Shown here: in pieces, positions 31,414 through 41,244 of the stretch | How the letters are laid out: the number at the start of each line of letters is the position of its first letter | How positions within the stretch are numbered: position 1 is the first letter of the stretch | Assembly (NCBI GenBank): GCA_902612605.1 | Contig: CACMDY010000001.1 | Span: 372,001 to 436,000, forward strand | DNA length: 64,000 nucleotides | From: an uncultured Pelagibacteraceae bacterium | Lineage (GTDB): Bacteria > Pseudomonadota > Alphaproteobacteria > Pelagibacterales > Pelagibacteraceae | Direction: 5' to 3' | Notes under the pieces: generated by a model | Seen by the model: the letters and a program-made list of their open reading frames with translations, nothing else | Told to the model about the DNA's origin: nothing | Database searches by the model: none | Translations under genes and position numbers: made by a program

Positions 31414-32694
31414 ATGGATTTAAAACAATCTGTCAAGGCAGCATCATTAAATAAGTCAACATATATCAATTTACGATGGATTGGGATTTTAGGTCAATTT
31501 ATAACTATAAACACAGTCAAATTTATTTTTGGTTTTGAGTTCAACTTTATTTTATCTAATCTAATAATTTTTATTGGAGCTTTAAGCAACTTCTACTTAA
31601 TGTTTTTTTATAAAAAACCAGTGCTTTCAAACTCGACTTCTTTTAATTTTTTATCTTTAGATATACTTCAATTGAGTTCTTTACTTTACTTATCTGGGGG
31701 TATTTTAAATCCATTTTCAATATTCCTTTTGATACCAAGTGTATTTGCTGCATCCAATTTAAATATTAAAACAAATATTGCTTTAATTTTAATTACTCTA
31801 GCATCGATTATAATTTTAACTTTTTATCATTATGAATTGCCAAAACCATTGGATGAATATAGTATTAGTTTGTATTATTACTATGCAATTCCTCTTGCAT
31901 TGATAATTGCGTTATTTTTTTTAAATTATTTTGCATTTATTTTTGGACAAGAAACAAATCTTAGGAAAGACGCATTAGATAAAATCCAAGAAGTAATTTC
32001 CAAAGAACACGAACTTGTCTCCCTTGGGGGACAGGCTGCAGCTGCAGCTCATTCATTTGGTACTCCTTTGTCTACAATTAAAATTATTTCCCACGATTTA
32101 TTTGATCAATTTAAAGATAATAATGATGTTAAAAAAGATCTCGAACTATTGATTAGCCAGGTTAATAGGTGTAATGAGATTTTAAAAAAATTAACATTAA
32201 ATCCTACGATAGAAGATGATTTTATTGACAAAAATAAAACGCTTTACGATTATATTAATGAGATAGTTAACTCATTTAAGGAAATTTCTAATAAGAATTT
32301 CAATATTGATAAAGAGCAAGATTCTAACTCATTTGAAATACTAAAATCTGTTGAAATTGTTTATGGTTTGAGGAATTTTATTGGAAATGCAAACAAATTT
32401 TCAAGTGCAAATATCTATATTGCTATCAAAAGCGACAGTCAAAAGACTGAAATAACAATAGAGGATGATGGCCCTGGTATACCAAAAGATATACTTAATA
32501 AGATTGGAGAGCCCTATATTAAGGCACTTAAACCCAAAGATAACAAAAAAACTGGACTAGGTTTAGGGATTTTTATAGGCAAAACATTGTTAGAAAAAAA
32601 TTTTGCCAGAATAACAATTAGAAATTCTGAAACTAGAGGTGGAGCTGAAGTAAATATAGAATGGGAAAATAAAAATTTAAAAAAATTAGTGTAA
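31414..32694 (+). CDS. RegB/PrrB-type redox sensor histidine kinase
   Basis: Membrane sensor kinase of the RegB/PrrB/ActS family, which in alphaproteobacteria senses quinone-pool redox state and phosphorylates RegA. Six helices fill residues about 22-177. The family's quinone-site motif GGxxNPF is present as GGILNPF (95-101). The H box has the typical [15 protein letters not shown] with His213, and Cys253 (NRCNEIL) sits where the family has its redox-active cysteine. The ATPase domain has the N box (NFIGNANKF), DDGPGI and GLGLGIFI. 426 aa. No response regulator is adjacent, so its RegA partner must be elsewhere. It abuts gyrB and overlaps cobT convergently by 9 nt. Confidence 0.88.
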   Translation: MDLKQSVKAASLNKSTYINLRWIGILGQFITINTVKFIFGFEFNFILSNLIIFIGALSNFYLMFFYKKPVLSNSTSFNFLSLDILQLSSLLYLSGGILNPFSIFLLIPSVFAASNLNIKTNIALILITLASIIILTFYHYELPKPLDEYSISLYYYYAIPLALIIALFFLNYFAFIFGQETNLRKDALDKIQEVISKEHELVSLGGQAAAAAHSFGTPLSTIKIISHDLFDQFKDNNDVKKDLELLISQVNRCNEILKKLTLNPTIEDDFIDKNKTLYDYINEIVNSFKEISNKNFNIDKEQDSNSFEILKSVEIVYGLRNFIGNANKFSSANIYIAIKSDSQKTEITIEDDGPGIPKDILNKIGEPYIKALKPKDNKKTGLGLGIFIGKTLLEKNFARITIRNSETRGGAEVNIEWENKNLKKLV

Positions 32695-34476
32695 TTTTTT
32701 ATTATTTTCAAACAATCCACTAAGCTGATCAATCATTACATCACCTAATTCTTGAACATCAGCAATTTTTATAGCTTTTTTGTAATATCTCGAAACATCG
32801 TGGCCTATACCTATAGCAAGAATTTCGATATCACTTTTGTTTTCAATCGATTTTACAGTTTGCTTTAGATGTTTTTCTAAAAAATCACCCGAGTTAACAG
32901 ATAATGTTGAATCATCAACTGGAGCTCCATCGGAAATAACCATAAGAATTTTTCTTTCTTCTTTTCTTTTCTTAAGTCTATTGAAAGCCCAAGTAATAGC
33001 TTCACCATCAATATTTTCTTTAAGCAGACCTTCTTTAAGCATTAGGCCTAAATTTTTTTTTGATTGTCTCCAGTGAGTATCTGCAGATTTATAAATTATA
33101 TGTCTTAAATCATTCAAACGTCCTGGATTTTTTAATTTTCCAAGTTTATTCCACTTTTCTCTGCTCTTACCGCCCTTCCAATTTTTTGTTGTAAAACCAA
33201 GAATTTCTACTTTGACTGAACATCTTTCTAGTGTTCTAGACAATATATCAGCACAAAGGGCTGCAATAGTAATTGGCCTCCCTCTCATTGATCCAGAATT
33301 ATCTATAAGTAAAGTCACAACTGTATCTTTAAATTCTAAATCTTTCTCTTTTTTAAAAGAAAGAGAATTATATGGATCAATAATTATTCTTGGTAATTTT
33401 GAACTATCTAATAAACCCTCTTCAAGATCAAATTCCCAAGACCTATTTTGTTTTGCAAGTAACTGTCTTTGTAATTTATTTGCAAGTTTTGTAATTATGT
33501 CTTGGAAACTAGTTAGCTGTTGGTCTAAATTTTTTCTTAATTTAGAAATTTCCTCTGAGTTTTCCAATGTTTCTGCTTTTGCTGTCTCATCAAATTCTGA
33601 AGTATATATTTTATATTCTTTATTACTTATTCCTAAATTTTTTTTCTGAACAATATTTTCTATCTCATTATTTTCAGCATCATCATTTCCCAGTTGTTCA
33701 TCAAGTCTAAATTCATTCATTTCGTCAGAACTATCAACACCTTCATTTATACTGTCTTCCTCTTCTCTTTCCTGAGATTCTCCACTATCTGTTTTTTGGT
33801 CATCTTTTGAATTATTATTATCTTGCTCATCTTCTTTCTGCTCTTCTTTTTTATTTTCTTCTTCGGATTCGAAAATTTCCATGTTCTGAAGAATTTCTGA
33901 TATTTTAGAATTATATATTTCTTGATTCTCTGCATTTTCTTTTAAAAAGTTTATGTGTTTATCTAAAGATTTTTCAAAATCATCTTTCCAGTATGATAAA
34001 ATTTTTTTAGCACTTTCAGATAAACTTACGTTCATTAGTTTATTAAGCATGTAATATTCAAAAGCTTCAGAAACGTTAGATTCTTCTTTCTTTTTTATAT
34101 TTTCAGATTTTGCCGTACTTATCTTATTGTTGTATTTGGTCATTAAATTTTTAGAAATTCCCTTCATCATTTGTGACCCTAAAAGTTCATATCTTATTTT
34201 TTCAGAAATTTTATACAGTGTATGGCAAGTAGTTGTTTTTGGGATATTTTGTTCCAAAGTGGAATTATCAGAAAATTTTCTTTTTAATGCCTCTGAATCT
34301 GCCTCGGCTCTTAATTTAATAAAGTTTTCTTTATCTTTTAAATTATCAAATTTAGAAATATTAAATTCTTTTAAATTTTTTTTGTCTTTTAATTGATATG
34401 TTTCACCTGAAATGGCTTTAATTGTTGAGTTTAAAGCTTGTTTAAATTGCTCTTTTATAAGATCATCTTTGTTCAT
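32686..34476 (-). CDS. cobT: CobT-like VWA protein (cobaltochelatase subunit family)
   Basis: 596 aa protein of the CobT family, the VWA-domain subunit that in aerobic B12 synthesis works with AAA+ CobS and chelatase CobN. The N-terminal helical part (1-200) is followed by a highly acidic Glu/Asp/Gln stretch (about 205-270) and a C-terminal VWA domain with an intact MIDAS, D392-N-S-G-S-M, and the expected second-half ISDGAP. cobS precedes it, sharing one base. No cobN or other cobalamin gene is in the window, so the classical function is uncertain; a chaperone-like AAA+/VWA remodelling role is an inference. Confidence 0.9.
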   Translation of the reverse strand: MNKDDLIKEQFKQALNSTIKAISGETYQLKDKKNLKEFNISKFDNLKDKENFIKLRAEADSEALKRKFSDNSTLEQNIPKTTTCHTLYKISEKIRYELLGSQMMKGISKNLMTKYNNKISTAKSENIKKKEESNVSEAFEYYMLNKLMNVSLSESAKKILSYWKDDFEKSLDKHINFLKENAENQEIYNSKISEILQNMEIFESEEENKKEEQKEDEQDNNNSKDDQKTDSGESQEREEEDSINEGVDSSDEMNEFRLDEQLGNDDAENNEIENIVQKKNLGISNKEYKIYTSEFDETAKAETLENSEEISKLRKNLDQQLTSFQDIITKLANKLQRQLLAKQNRSWEFDLEEGLLDSSKLPRIIIDPYNSLSFKKEKDLEFKDTVVTLLIDNSGSMRGRPITIAALCADILSRTLERCSVKVEILGFTTKNWKGGKSREKWNKLGKLKNPGRLNDLRHIIYKSADTHWRQSKKNLGLMLKEGLLKENIDGEAITWAFNRLKKRKEERKILMVISDGAPVDDSTLSVNSGDFLEKHLKQTVKSIENKSDIEILAIGIGHDVSRYYKKAIKIADVQELGDVMIDQLSGLFENNKKLH

Positions 34477-35450
34477 TAAACCTGAATATTTATCATCGAC
34501 TCTGGCAATTCTTCACCAAAACATCTTTGATAGTATTCTGCGATTGTATTCTTTTCTACATCATCACATTTATTTAAAAAAGTTACTCTGAACGCATAGC
34601 CCACATCTTTAAATATTTCAGAATTTTCTGCCCAATGTAGTACTGTTCTAGGGCTCATAACCGTTGAAATATCTCCAGCCATAAAGCCTTTTCTTGTAAG
34701 TGTTGCAACTTTTATCATGTTTGCAACTCTCTCTTTACCTTTATTATTATCTAGAGATTTATTTTTTCCTAAAATAATTTCCATTTCTTTTTCCAAAGCT
34801 AAATAATTTAAGGTTGTTACAATGTTCCATCTATCCATTTGTCCCTGGTTTATTTGTTGTGTTCCATGATAGAGTCCAGTCGTATCTCCTAAACCAACAG
34901 TATTTGAAGTTGCAAATAATCTGAAATATTTATTTTGTTTAATGACCTTATTCTTATCTAATAAAGTAAAATTTCCTTCAGCTTCCAAAACTCTTTGAAT
35001 TACAAACATAACATCTGGTCTACCGGCATCATATTCATCAAATACTAAAGCAACTGGATTTTGTATTGACCAAGGAAGAATTCCCTCCTTGAATTCTGTA
35101 ACTTGTTTTCCATCTTTGATTACAATTGAGTCTTTACCAATTAAATCTATTCTACTAACATGACTATCTAAGTTAATTCTAATACAAGGCCAGTTTAATC
35201 TAGCTGCAATTTGTTCTATATGTGTGGATTTACCTGTTCCATGATAACCTTGTACAAGAACTCTTTTATTAAAAGAAAATCCAGAGAGAATTGCTAAAGT
35301 TGTGTCTTTATCAAATTTATAAGTTTTATCTATATCTGGCACATAATCAGTTTTTTTGGAAAATGCGTCCACTTCCATATCAGAATCAATACCGAATGTT
35401 TGTTTAATCGATAATTTAATATCTGGGGTCTGTTCAATATTTGTTGTCAA
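34476..35450 (-). CDS. cobS: CobS-like AAA+ ATPase (cobaltochelatase subunit family)
   Basis: MoxR/CobS-type AAA+ ATPase, 324 aa, full length. N-terminal [21 protein letters not shown] is the CobS signature region; Walker [10 protein letters not shown] (G68-S75), Walker [12 protein letters not shown] (D138, E139) and the sensor-1-like [11 protein letters not shown] are intact. CobS hexamers couple ATP hydrolysis to the CobT VWA subunit. The start codon lies inside the end of the J-domain gene (17-nt overlap), so the three genes form one minus-strand operon. Confidence 0.93.
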   Translation of the reverse strand: MTTNIEQTPDIKLSIKQTFGIDSDMEVDAFSKKTDYVPDIDKTYKFDKDTTLAILSGFSFNKRVLVQGYHGTGKSTHIEQIAARLNWPCIRINLDSHVSRIDLIGKDSIVIKDGKQVTEFKEGILPWSIQNPVALVFDEYDAGRPDVMFVIQRVLEAEGNFTLLDKNKVIKQNKYFRLFATSNTVGLGDTTGLYHGTQQINQGQMDRWNIVTTLNYLALEKEMEIILGKNKSLDNNKGKERVANMIKVATLTRKGFMAGDISTVMSPRTVLHWAENSEIFKDVGYAFRVTFLNKCDDVEKNTIAEYYQRCFGEELPESMINIQV

Positions 35451-35967
35451 TTTTATCCTTATAAGTATTTTTTAATTGGGTATAAGCTAAAGTTATCACT
35501 TTAAGCTTATCTTCAAATTTTTTATTGCCAGCATTCATATCAGGGTGAAATTTTTTCACAAGTCTTTTGAATTTTTCTTGAATTTTGGCCCATTTTAAAC
35601 CAACTCCAACACCCAAAATTTCAAAGGCTTTAAGATCATTACTATTAAACTTAAACTTATTCATATGATTCAAGCTACTAAAATCTTCAAATTTTCCATT
35701 TTCATCTTTTAAAGTATTGTTCCACAATATTTTGAAAAAATTGTCTGAAGAGCCGAAACTCTGTGTTGGCTTATGCCACGTCATATCAGATTTTAAAAAG
35801 TTGATTACTTGTTCGTCACTCATACCTGAAAAATAATTCCAGCTTTTATTAAACTCTTTTACATGCTTAAGACAGAGAAGCCTATATTCTTTGCTGTTAT
35901 CCTTTTCTTTTGGAGCTTTGTAAAGTCCTTCTTCGTTACAATTATTCCATTCACAAATATTTTTCAT
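35434..35967 (-). CDS. J-domain protein with N-terminal Cys-rich motif, CobS/CobT partner
   Basis: 177 aa. The C terminus (about 112-177) is a J domain with the HPD tripeptide (H141-P-D143 in [11 protein letters not shown]), which stimulates DnaK ATPase. The N terminus has CEWNNC and [25 protein letters not shown], a probable metal-binding or structural motif also seen in other alphaproteobacterial J-proteins encoded next to cobS. I start at MKNICEW (35967) and not at the track's TTG at 35982, since this is an ATG and the motif begins directly after it. Only 20 nt separate it from the divergent bolA start. Confidence 0.88.
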   Translation of the reverse strand: MKNICEWNNCNEEGLYKAPKEKDNSKEYRLLCLKHVKEFNKSWNYFSGMSDEQVINFLKSDMTWHKPTQSFGSSDNFFKILWNNTLKDENGKFEDFSSLNHMNKFKFNSNDLKAFEILGVGVGLKWAKIQEKFKRLVKKFHPDMNAGNKKFEDKLKVITLAYTQLKNTYKDKIDNKY

Positions 35968-35977
35968 ATTATATAAT
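35968..35977 (+). promoter_or_regulatory. Palindromic -10-like element between J-protein and bolA
   Basis: ATTATATAAT is a perfect palindrome in the 20-nt gap between two divergent start codons. On the plus strand it contains TATAAT at 35972-35977, which would place a transcript start about 4 nt before the bolA ATG. The minus-strand copy would start inside the J-protein start codon, so it cannot serve that gene. No clear -35 was assigned. Confidence 0.35.
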
Positions 35978-35987
35978 ATCAAGTTTA

Positions 35988-36248
35988 ATGGATATTAATC
36001 AACTTTCAAAAAAAATTGAAAATAAACTTTTGAAAGACACTTCCATAAAAGATGTAAAGATAATTGACAACACTTATAAGCACTTAAAACACAATTCACA
36101 TCAGAAAGGCAAATTTCATATTAAATTAGAAATAAATTCTGACATATTAAAAAAAATGAATAGAATTCAATCTAATAAAGTTATTTACAAAATTTTAAGC
36201 GAAGAATTGAAAACTGATATTCATTCTTTACAAATAAGCTTTATTTAA
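35988..36248 (+). CDS. BolA family protein
   Basis: 86 aa BolA-fold protein. BolA proteins bind Fe-S clusters together with monothiol glutaredoxins. The invariant His and the loop NSHQKGKFHIKLEI fit the family, as does the final LKTDIHSLQISF. The ORF track extends 26 codons further upstream into the J-protein gene; the ATG at 35988 (MDINQLSKKIE) is chosen because the fold begins there. The 3' end overlaps the convergent aroB gene by 21 nt. Confidence 0.88.
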   Translation: MDINQLSKKIENKLLKDTSIKDVKIIDNTYKHLKHNSHQKGKFHIKLEINSDILKKMNRIQSNKVIYKILSEELKTDIHSLQISFI

Positions 36249-37343
36249 TTCTTTTAATAAAAACTTGTTCAATTCTCCAGATTTTGCCTGATAATTTAGG
36301 TTTAATTTTCCAAAATTCCTTATTAATATTAAGTTTATACTGTCTGATTTATTTTTTTTATCACTTTTCATAAAATTTAGAATTGATGTAATTTTCCTTT
36401 TATTAAAAAGATCTATATATTTATTTTTAATTTCTATCCTTTTAATATGATTATTTATTAATTCTGAATTCGAATCTGAAATAATTTTTTTTTCTTTACT
36501 TAAATTTACAGCATTCATTAAACCAAATATAACAGCTTCTCCGTGATTTAATTTTTTTGAATAACAAAGAGTAGCCTCATATGCGTGAGCAAAAGTATGC
36601 CCAAGATTTAAAGATTTTCTTAAATTTTTTTCTTTTTCATCTTTTTCAATAATTTTTTTTTTTAATAAACAGCTATTTAAAATTGCGTTAATTATAAAAT
36701 TTCCTTTTAGGTTTAAAATCTTATTAAAATTTTTGTCTAAAAAAACAAAATTTTTTTTGCTATCAATTAAACTACTTTTTAATATTTCAGCATATCCACA
36801 TATAATTTCTCTTTTGGGGAGAGTATGTAGTAAATTAATATCTGAAATTACTAAATCTGGCTGATAAAAACTTCCTACTAGATTTTTTCCAAATTTATTG
36901 TTAATCCCTGTTTTTCCCCCTATAGAAGAGTCGACTTGAGCTAATAAAGTGGAAGGTATATTAATAAATTTTATTCCTCTTTTATAAGTGCTGGCTGCAT
37001 ATCCAACTACATCACCTGTAATTCCTCCACCAAATGCAATTATACAGTCTTCTCTGTAAAAATTATTTTTAAATAAAACATTGTGTATTTTATCGATACT
37101 TAAGTAACTTTTATTTTTTTCATTTGCATTAAAATTTAAAGTAAAAATTATTTGATCTTTTAAATTTCTTAAGAGTAATGTTTTAAATTTTTTTGGTATC
37201 TTACTGTCAATTACAATCAAACATTTTGAAAATAATAATTTATTTTTTTTTAAAATTTTTTTCAATTTTGGAATTAGATTGGTACCAATATGAACTTCGT
37301 AATTTTTACTCTTTGTTTTAACCTTTATTATTTTTTGTTTCAT
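36228..37343 (-). CDS. aroB: 3-dehydroquinate synthase
   Basis: Second shikimate-pathway enzyme, converting DAHP to 3-dehydroquinate with NAD and a divalent metal. Motifs: FGGGITGDVVGYAASTYKRGIKFINIPSTLLAQVDSSIGGKTGIN, metal ligands in CGYAEILKSSLI, LNLGHTFAHAYEA and LNHGEAVIFG. 371 aa, normal. Its start overlaps the end of aroK by 26 nt, so aroK-aroB are coupled as in most proteobacteria. Confidence 0.95.
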   Translation of the reverse strand: MKQKIIKVKTKSKNYEVHIGTNLIPKLKKILKKNKLLFSKCLIVIDSKIPKKFKTLLLRNLKDQIIFTLNFNANEKNKSYLSIDKIHNVLFKNNFYREDCIIAFGGGITGDVVGYAASTYKRGIKFINIPSTLLAQVDSSIGGKTGINNKFGKNLVGSFYQPDLVISDINLLHTLPKREIICGYAEILKSSLIDSKKNFVFLDKNFNKILNLKGNFIINAILNSCLLKKKIIEKDEKEKNLRKSLNLGHTFAHAYEATLCYSKKLNHGEAVIFGLMNAVNLSKEKKIISDSNSELINNHIKRIEIKNKYIDLFNKRKITSILNFMKSDKKNKSDSINLILIRNFGKLNLNYQAKSGELNKFLLKELNKAYL

Positions 37344-37842
37344 ATTTTTTTATAATTTTATTTGCTATTTCATTTTTATTTAGCTGATCACAATTAATTG
37401 TGAAATCTGCTAAACTATATATTATTGCTCTTTCATTTATTAGTTTTTCTAGATCTACTTCACTTAATGCTACAGCTAGAGGTCTTTTTTTGCTACCATT
37501 TATTCTTTTAATTATTATATCTTTTTTCCAATTCAACCAAAAACTAAAAGAACTCCTCTTACATTCCTTCCTAATATTAGCATTAATATATGCACCTCCA
37601 CCTAGTGATAAAATTTGTTTCTCACCTTTTAAACATGATAATGTTATTTCTTCTTCACACTCACGGAAGTATTTTTCTCCCTTTTTTTTGAAAATTTCTG
37701 CAATTTTCATTTTTTCTTTTTCTTCAATTTTATCGTCTATATCAATAAATTTAAGTTTGGTTTGTTTAGAAATCAATTTTCCGATTAATGTCTTTCCCGA
37801 ACCCATCATACCCACTAAAACTAGATTTTTATTTGATTCCAT
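37318..37842 (-). CDS. aroK: Shikimate kinase
   Basis: Phosphorylates shikimate with ATP. Walker A GMMGSGKTLIG (residues 11-21), the Asp pair FIDIDDKIEEKEKMKIAEIF that binds shikimate and Mg, REREE-like FRECEEEI, LSLGGGAYIN and the lid region RPLAVALSE. 174 aa. First gene of the aroK-aroB pair; divergent from the small membrane protein gene at 37939. Confidence 0.95.
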   Translation of the reverse strand: MESNKNLVLVGMMGSGKTLIGKLISKQTKLKFIDIDDKIEEKEKMKIAEIFKKKGEKYFRECEEEITLSCLKGEKQILSLGGGAYINANIRKECKRSSFSFWLNWKKDIIIKRINGSKKRPLAVALSEVDLEKLINERAIIYSLADFTINCDQLNKNEIANKIIKKYETKNNKG

Positions 37843-37938
37843 ATATTTCTAAGTTGAAAAAACACAAATATGTCTTATTTTGATTTTACAAAATTATATG
37901 CTTTTAAAACATTATACTACAAAGGAATATAACATAAT

Positions 37939-38079
37939 ATGAAATTTGCAATTAAAGCTGGAATTATTTTTTTTATATTAATTTTGTCTATTGTTGTTTT
38001 AAGTCAGATTGATTTCCCATCTCCCAACAAAAAAATTGAAGTGATTTTGCCTAATGAAAATTTTAAAACAATTAAGTAA
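37939..38079 (+). CDS. Small single-helix membrane protein, 46 aa (unknown)
   Basis: Below the ORF-track cutoff. The product starts MKFAIKAGIIFF, has one hydrophobic helix (about 6-22), then a short hydrophilic tail rich in Pro/Asn/Lys: probably an inner-membrane protein with a periplasmic tail. Supported by an AAGGA site 13 nt upstream, a TATACT -10-like hexamer at 37913, and a 26-nt overlap with the following gene, which suggests coupled translation. I do not recognise it. An accidental frame is possible but the context argues for a gene. Confidence 0.55.
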   Translation: MKFAIKAGIIFFILILSIVVLSQIDFPSPNKKIEVILPNENFKTIK

Positions 38080-39793
38080 AATAATTTTCAAAATAACCTT
38101 AATTTTATTTTTTTATAATTTTTCTTTTGCAAATGAACCAATCGATATCTGGAAAATTGAAAAAAAAGACATCATTAACAAAGAAAATTCTACTTCAAAT
38201 ATAAATGCAAGTAATAATCTAAATACTAATACAACATTATCAGTTCAATCTAGTTCTGAGATAGTGATAAATAAAGAAATTGAGTCATCCACCATTAAAT
38301 TAGCAGGATTATATGACCCTGCACAGAATGGCCTAAAAATTGATATGTGGTCGAACAGTGATGGTGAGTTAATTAAAAGTATATTAAATAAAAATTTAAA
38401 TAGAAACCTATCTGAATTTTCAAAAAAAATATTAGATATAGCTTTACTAACAAACTCATATATTCCTACAAATAATATTACTGAAGAAGAATTTTTAGAG
38501 TTTAAATTTAATCATTTAATAAATAAAAAAGATTTTGAATTAATTAAAGAATTTTTAATTAATAATTCTGAAGTTTCTAATAAAAATAAATTGATTAAAT
38601 TTTACTCAGAATATTTTCTTTCAAACTCTGAGGTAAAAAAAGCATGTGAGATATTTAATATTAGCGGCGCTATTACTGATAAGTATTTAAATAATTTTAA
38701 AATTTATTGTTTAATTCTAGAAGATAAAAAAGAACAAGCTCAACTACTTTTCGATTTATCAAAAGAGTTGGATGAGATTGACATTTTTTTTGAAAATAAA
38801 TTTAATATATTAATGGGTTACGCAAGCAAAGATGAAATAATTTCGGACGAAAATATTTTATATTTTCACTTATCTCATAAAACAAATAATGATTTTAATT
38901 ATGAGCCAAAAATGGACTCACCTAGATTTATCTGGAGTTATTTGTCATCATCAAATATTCTTAAAAATGCAAATTCCTTTGATATTGAAAATCCAGAAGA
39001 TTTAAGATTATTAGAAAGGGCAACTCATGAAAATGTCTTTGAAGAAAGAGAACTATTAGATACATATAAAAAATTTCAATTTAACATAACACAGCTATTA
39101 AATGCCAAAGATGCTTATAAGCTTCTTCCAGATTATGAGGGCAGAGCTTTGTTATATCAAAGATTACTTTTATCTGTTGATGTTGAGCAAAGATTAAGTA
39201 TGGCTTCTGAATTATATAAATCTTTCCAAAAAAAAAAAATAGATAATGCATTTGATAATGAAATCAAAGTAATTTTAAAAAAAATAAAAAAAGATGACGT
39301 TCCCTCAAATTTTACTACCTTTTATGAAACTCATACCGACAATAAATTAAAAAAAGAGAGAAAGATAAAATTTAATAATAAAAAAATACATCAATCAAAA
39401 TTATTAAATTACTTTTTAAATAAAACTAGTTTGCCTAAAGCTGAAAAGGAAACAAATGATATTTTAAAAAAAATTAAAAGAAACAAAAAATATGTTTTTT
39501 CAACAAAAGATATGATTCTTATTGAATCGCTTAAATCAGATGGCGTAAAAATAGATAAAAAATACGCAAACCTTTATGAATACAACTATCAATTTTCCTC
39601 TGATATAAAACAAATGCTATCGAATGGAGAGTTAGGCTTATTATTAATTAAAATAGTAGATATTGTTGGTGAAAGTAATCTTGAAGATCTTGATATAAAC
39701 ACTGTGAATTTACTAGTTTCAACTATGAATGAGCTAAAAAATGTAGATTTAAGGAACGAAATTCTAATAGAAGTCTTGCCTTTGAAAGTCTAA
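38054..39793 (+). CDS. Secreted/periplasmic protein of unknown function, helical
   Basis: 579 aa, not recognised. Residues 1-26 form a signal peptide (KILKQLSKIIFKITLILFFYNFSFA-NEP). A low-complexity Asn/Ser/Thr region (about 40-75) follows, then a mostly alpha-helical body with spaced Leu/Ile/Tyr patterns suggestive of TPR- or Sel1-like solenoid repeats but with no repeat I can define. There are only a few Cys and no catalytic motif visible. It sits between the 46-aa membrane protein (overlap 26 nt) and def (14 nt), so it may be in one transcript with def-fmt-truA. A role in the envelope is inferred only from the signal peptide. Confidence 0.75.
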   Translation: MKILKQLSKIIFKITLILFFYNFSFANEPIDIWKIEKKDIINKENSTSNINASNNLNTNTTLSVQSSSEIVINKEIESSTIKLAGLYDPAQNGLKIDMWSNSDGELIKSILNKNLNRNLSEFSKKILDIALLTNSYIPTNNITEEEFLEFKFNHLINKKDFELIKEFLINNSEVSNKNKLIKFYSEYFLSNSEVKKACEIFNISGAITDKYLNNFKIYCLILEDKKEQAQLLFDLSKELDEIDIFFENKFNILMGYASKDEIISDENILYFHLSHKTNNDFNYEPKMDSPRFIWSYLSSSNILKNANSFDIENPEDLRLLERATHENVFEERELLDTYKKFQFNITQLLNAKDAYKLLPDYEGRALLYQRLLLSVDVEQRLSMASELYKSFQKKKIDNAFDNEIKVILKKIKKDDVPSNFTTFYETHTDNKLKKERKIKFNNKKIHQSKLLNYFLNKTSLPKAEKETNDILKKIKRNKKYVFSTKDMILIESLKSDGVKIDKKYANLYEYNYQFSSDIKQMLSNGELGLLLIKIVDIVGESNLEDLDINTVNLLVSTMNELKNVDLRNEILIEVLPLKV

Positions 39794-39807
39794 ACAATAA
39801 ATAAACT

Positions 39808-40329
39808 ATGTCGGTAAAAGAACTAATCACAGTCCCAGATGATATTCTTAGAAAAAAATCTGAGCCTTTAAATAAAGTTGATGTTAATGAAAAAAAACTC
39901 ATAAAAGATTTATTTGAAACTATGTACCATCACAATGGTATAGGTTTAGCAGCTGTTCAAGTTGGAATCCTTAAAAGAGTAATTGTTTTAGATGTCTCAA
40001 AAAATGAAAATGAAAAAAAACCTTTATGCTTTATTAATCCACAAATAAAAACTTTAAGTGAAAAAATGTCTACATATGAGGAAGGTTGTTTATCAATACC
40101 TAATACCTTTATTGAGATAGAGAGACCAGAAATTTGTACCGTATCTTATATAGATGAAAATGGTGACAAGAAAGAAATGGAATGCGATGGATTACTCTCA
40201 ACATGTTTACAACATGAAATAAATCACTTAGATGGAAAACTAATAATTGATTATTTATCTAAAATCAAAAAAGATTTAATAATAAAAAAATTGTCTAAAC
40301 AAAAAACTTCTAATAGAGTTGTTGTTTAA
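39808..40329 (+). CDS. def: Peptide deformylase
   Basis: Metalloenzyme removing the formyl group from nascent N-terminal Met. The three family motifs are intact: HNGIGLAAVQVG (motif 1), EEGCLSIP (motif 2, metal Cys) and QHEINHLDGKL (motif 3, HExxH). 173 aa, usual. fmt starts on the next base, so formylation and deformylation are coupled in expression. Confidence 0.97.
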   Translation: MSVKELITVPDDILRKKSEPLNKVDVNEKKLIKDLFETMYHHNGIGLAAVQVGILKRVIVLDVSKNENEKKPLCFINPQIKTLSEKMSTYEEGCLSIPNTFIEIERPEICTVSYIDENGDKKEMECDGLLSTCLQHEINHLDGKLIIDYLSKIKKDLIIKKLSKQKTSNRVVV

Positions 40330-41244
40330 ATGTCAAATATTGTATTCATGGGCACTCCACAATTTGCAGTGCCTATCCTAAAAAAAATTAATCAAAAATA
40401 TAAAATTAACTGTGTATTTACTCAGCCTCCCAATAAATCAAATAGAGGCCAAAAGTTTACGAAAACATCAATTCATATATGTGCAGAGGAACTTAATCTA
40501 GAAGTTAAAACTCCAAAAAAAATTGATGAGGAATTTGAATATCTTAAAGAATTAAATTTAGATCTTGTAATTGTTGTTGCATACGGACAGTTAATTTCAA
40601 AAAAAATTCTTGATTTGAGTAAAAAAGGTTTTTTGAATATTCATGCTTCATTATTACCAAAATGGAGAGGGGCGGCACCAATCCAAAGATCGATTTTAAA
40701 CAATGAAAAAAAAACTGGTATATCATTTATGAAAATTAATGAAAAATTAGATTCTGGACCAGTATGTAATAAATATTCAATAGATATTCTTGATCAAGAT
40801 AACGCAGAAATTTTATCAGAAAAATTATCTAATTTGAGTACAGAAAAAATTTTAGAAAATATGCAAAAAGTTTTAGATGAAGAAGCAATATTTAAAGAGC
40901 AAGATCATGCAAAAGCTACATACGCAAAGAAAATTCAAAAAATAGAGGGAAAGATAGATTGGAATAATAGTGCTCGTAAAATAATTGCTCAAATAAATGG
41001 ATTATATCCAAAACCTGGTGCATGGTTTGAGCTTAACAACAAAAGACACAAAATATTAAAAGCTAAAATAAACAAGCAGTCAGCAACAATTGGTGAAGTA
41101 ATTGACGAACAAATGACAATAGCATGCGGGGAAAATTCAATAAATATCATTGAGATACAAAAAGAGGGAAAGAATCCACAATTAATCAATGAATTTTTAT
41201 TAGGGAATAAGGTTAGAAAAGGAACAATAATTTCAAGTGAATAG
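40330..41244 (+). CDS. fmt: Methionyl-tRNA formyltransferase
   Basis: Formylates Met-tRNAi using 10-formyl-THF. N-terminal catalytic domain has MGTPQFAVPIL, VVAYGQLISKKILDL, NIHASLLPKWRGAAPIQRSILNNEKKTGISFMKI; the C-terminal OB-like domain has KIQKIEGKIDWNN and INGLYPKPGAWF. 304 aa, normal. Abuts def and overlaps truA by 8 nt. Confidence 0.97.
   Translation: MSNIVFMGTPQFAVPILKKINQKYKINCVFTQPPNKSNRGQKFTKTSIHICAEELNLEVKTPKKIDEEFEYLKELNLDLVIVVAYGQLISKKILDLSKKGFLNIHASLLPKWRGAAPIQRSILNNEKKTGISFMKINEKLDSGPVCNKYSIDILDQDNAEILSEKLSNLSTEKILENMQKVLDEEAIFKEQDHAKATYAKKIQKIEGKIDWNNSARKIIAQINGLYPKPGAWFELNNKRHKILKAKINKQSATIGEVIDEQMTIACGENSINIIEIQKEGKNPQLINEFLLGNKVRKGTIISSE

Noticed and set aside
33212-33649. 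Plus-strand ORF of 145 aa inside cobT
   Set aside because: Antisense shadow of the CobT VWA region; no recognisable motif.
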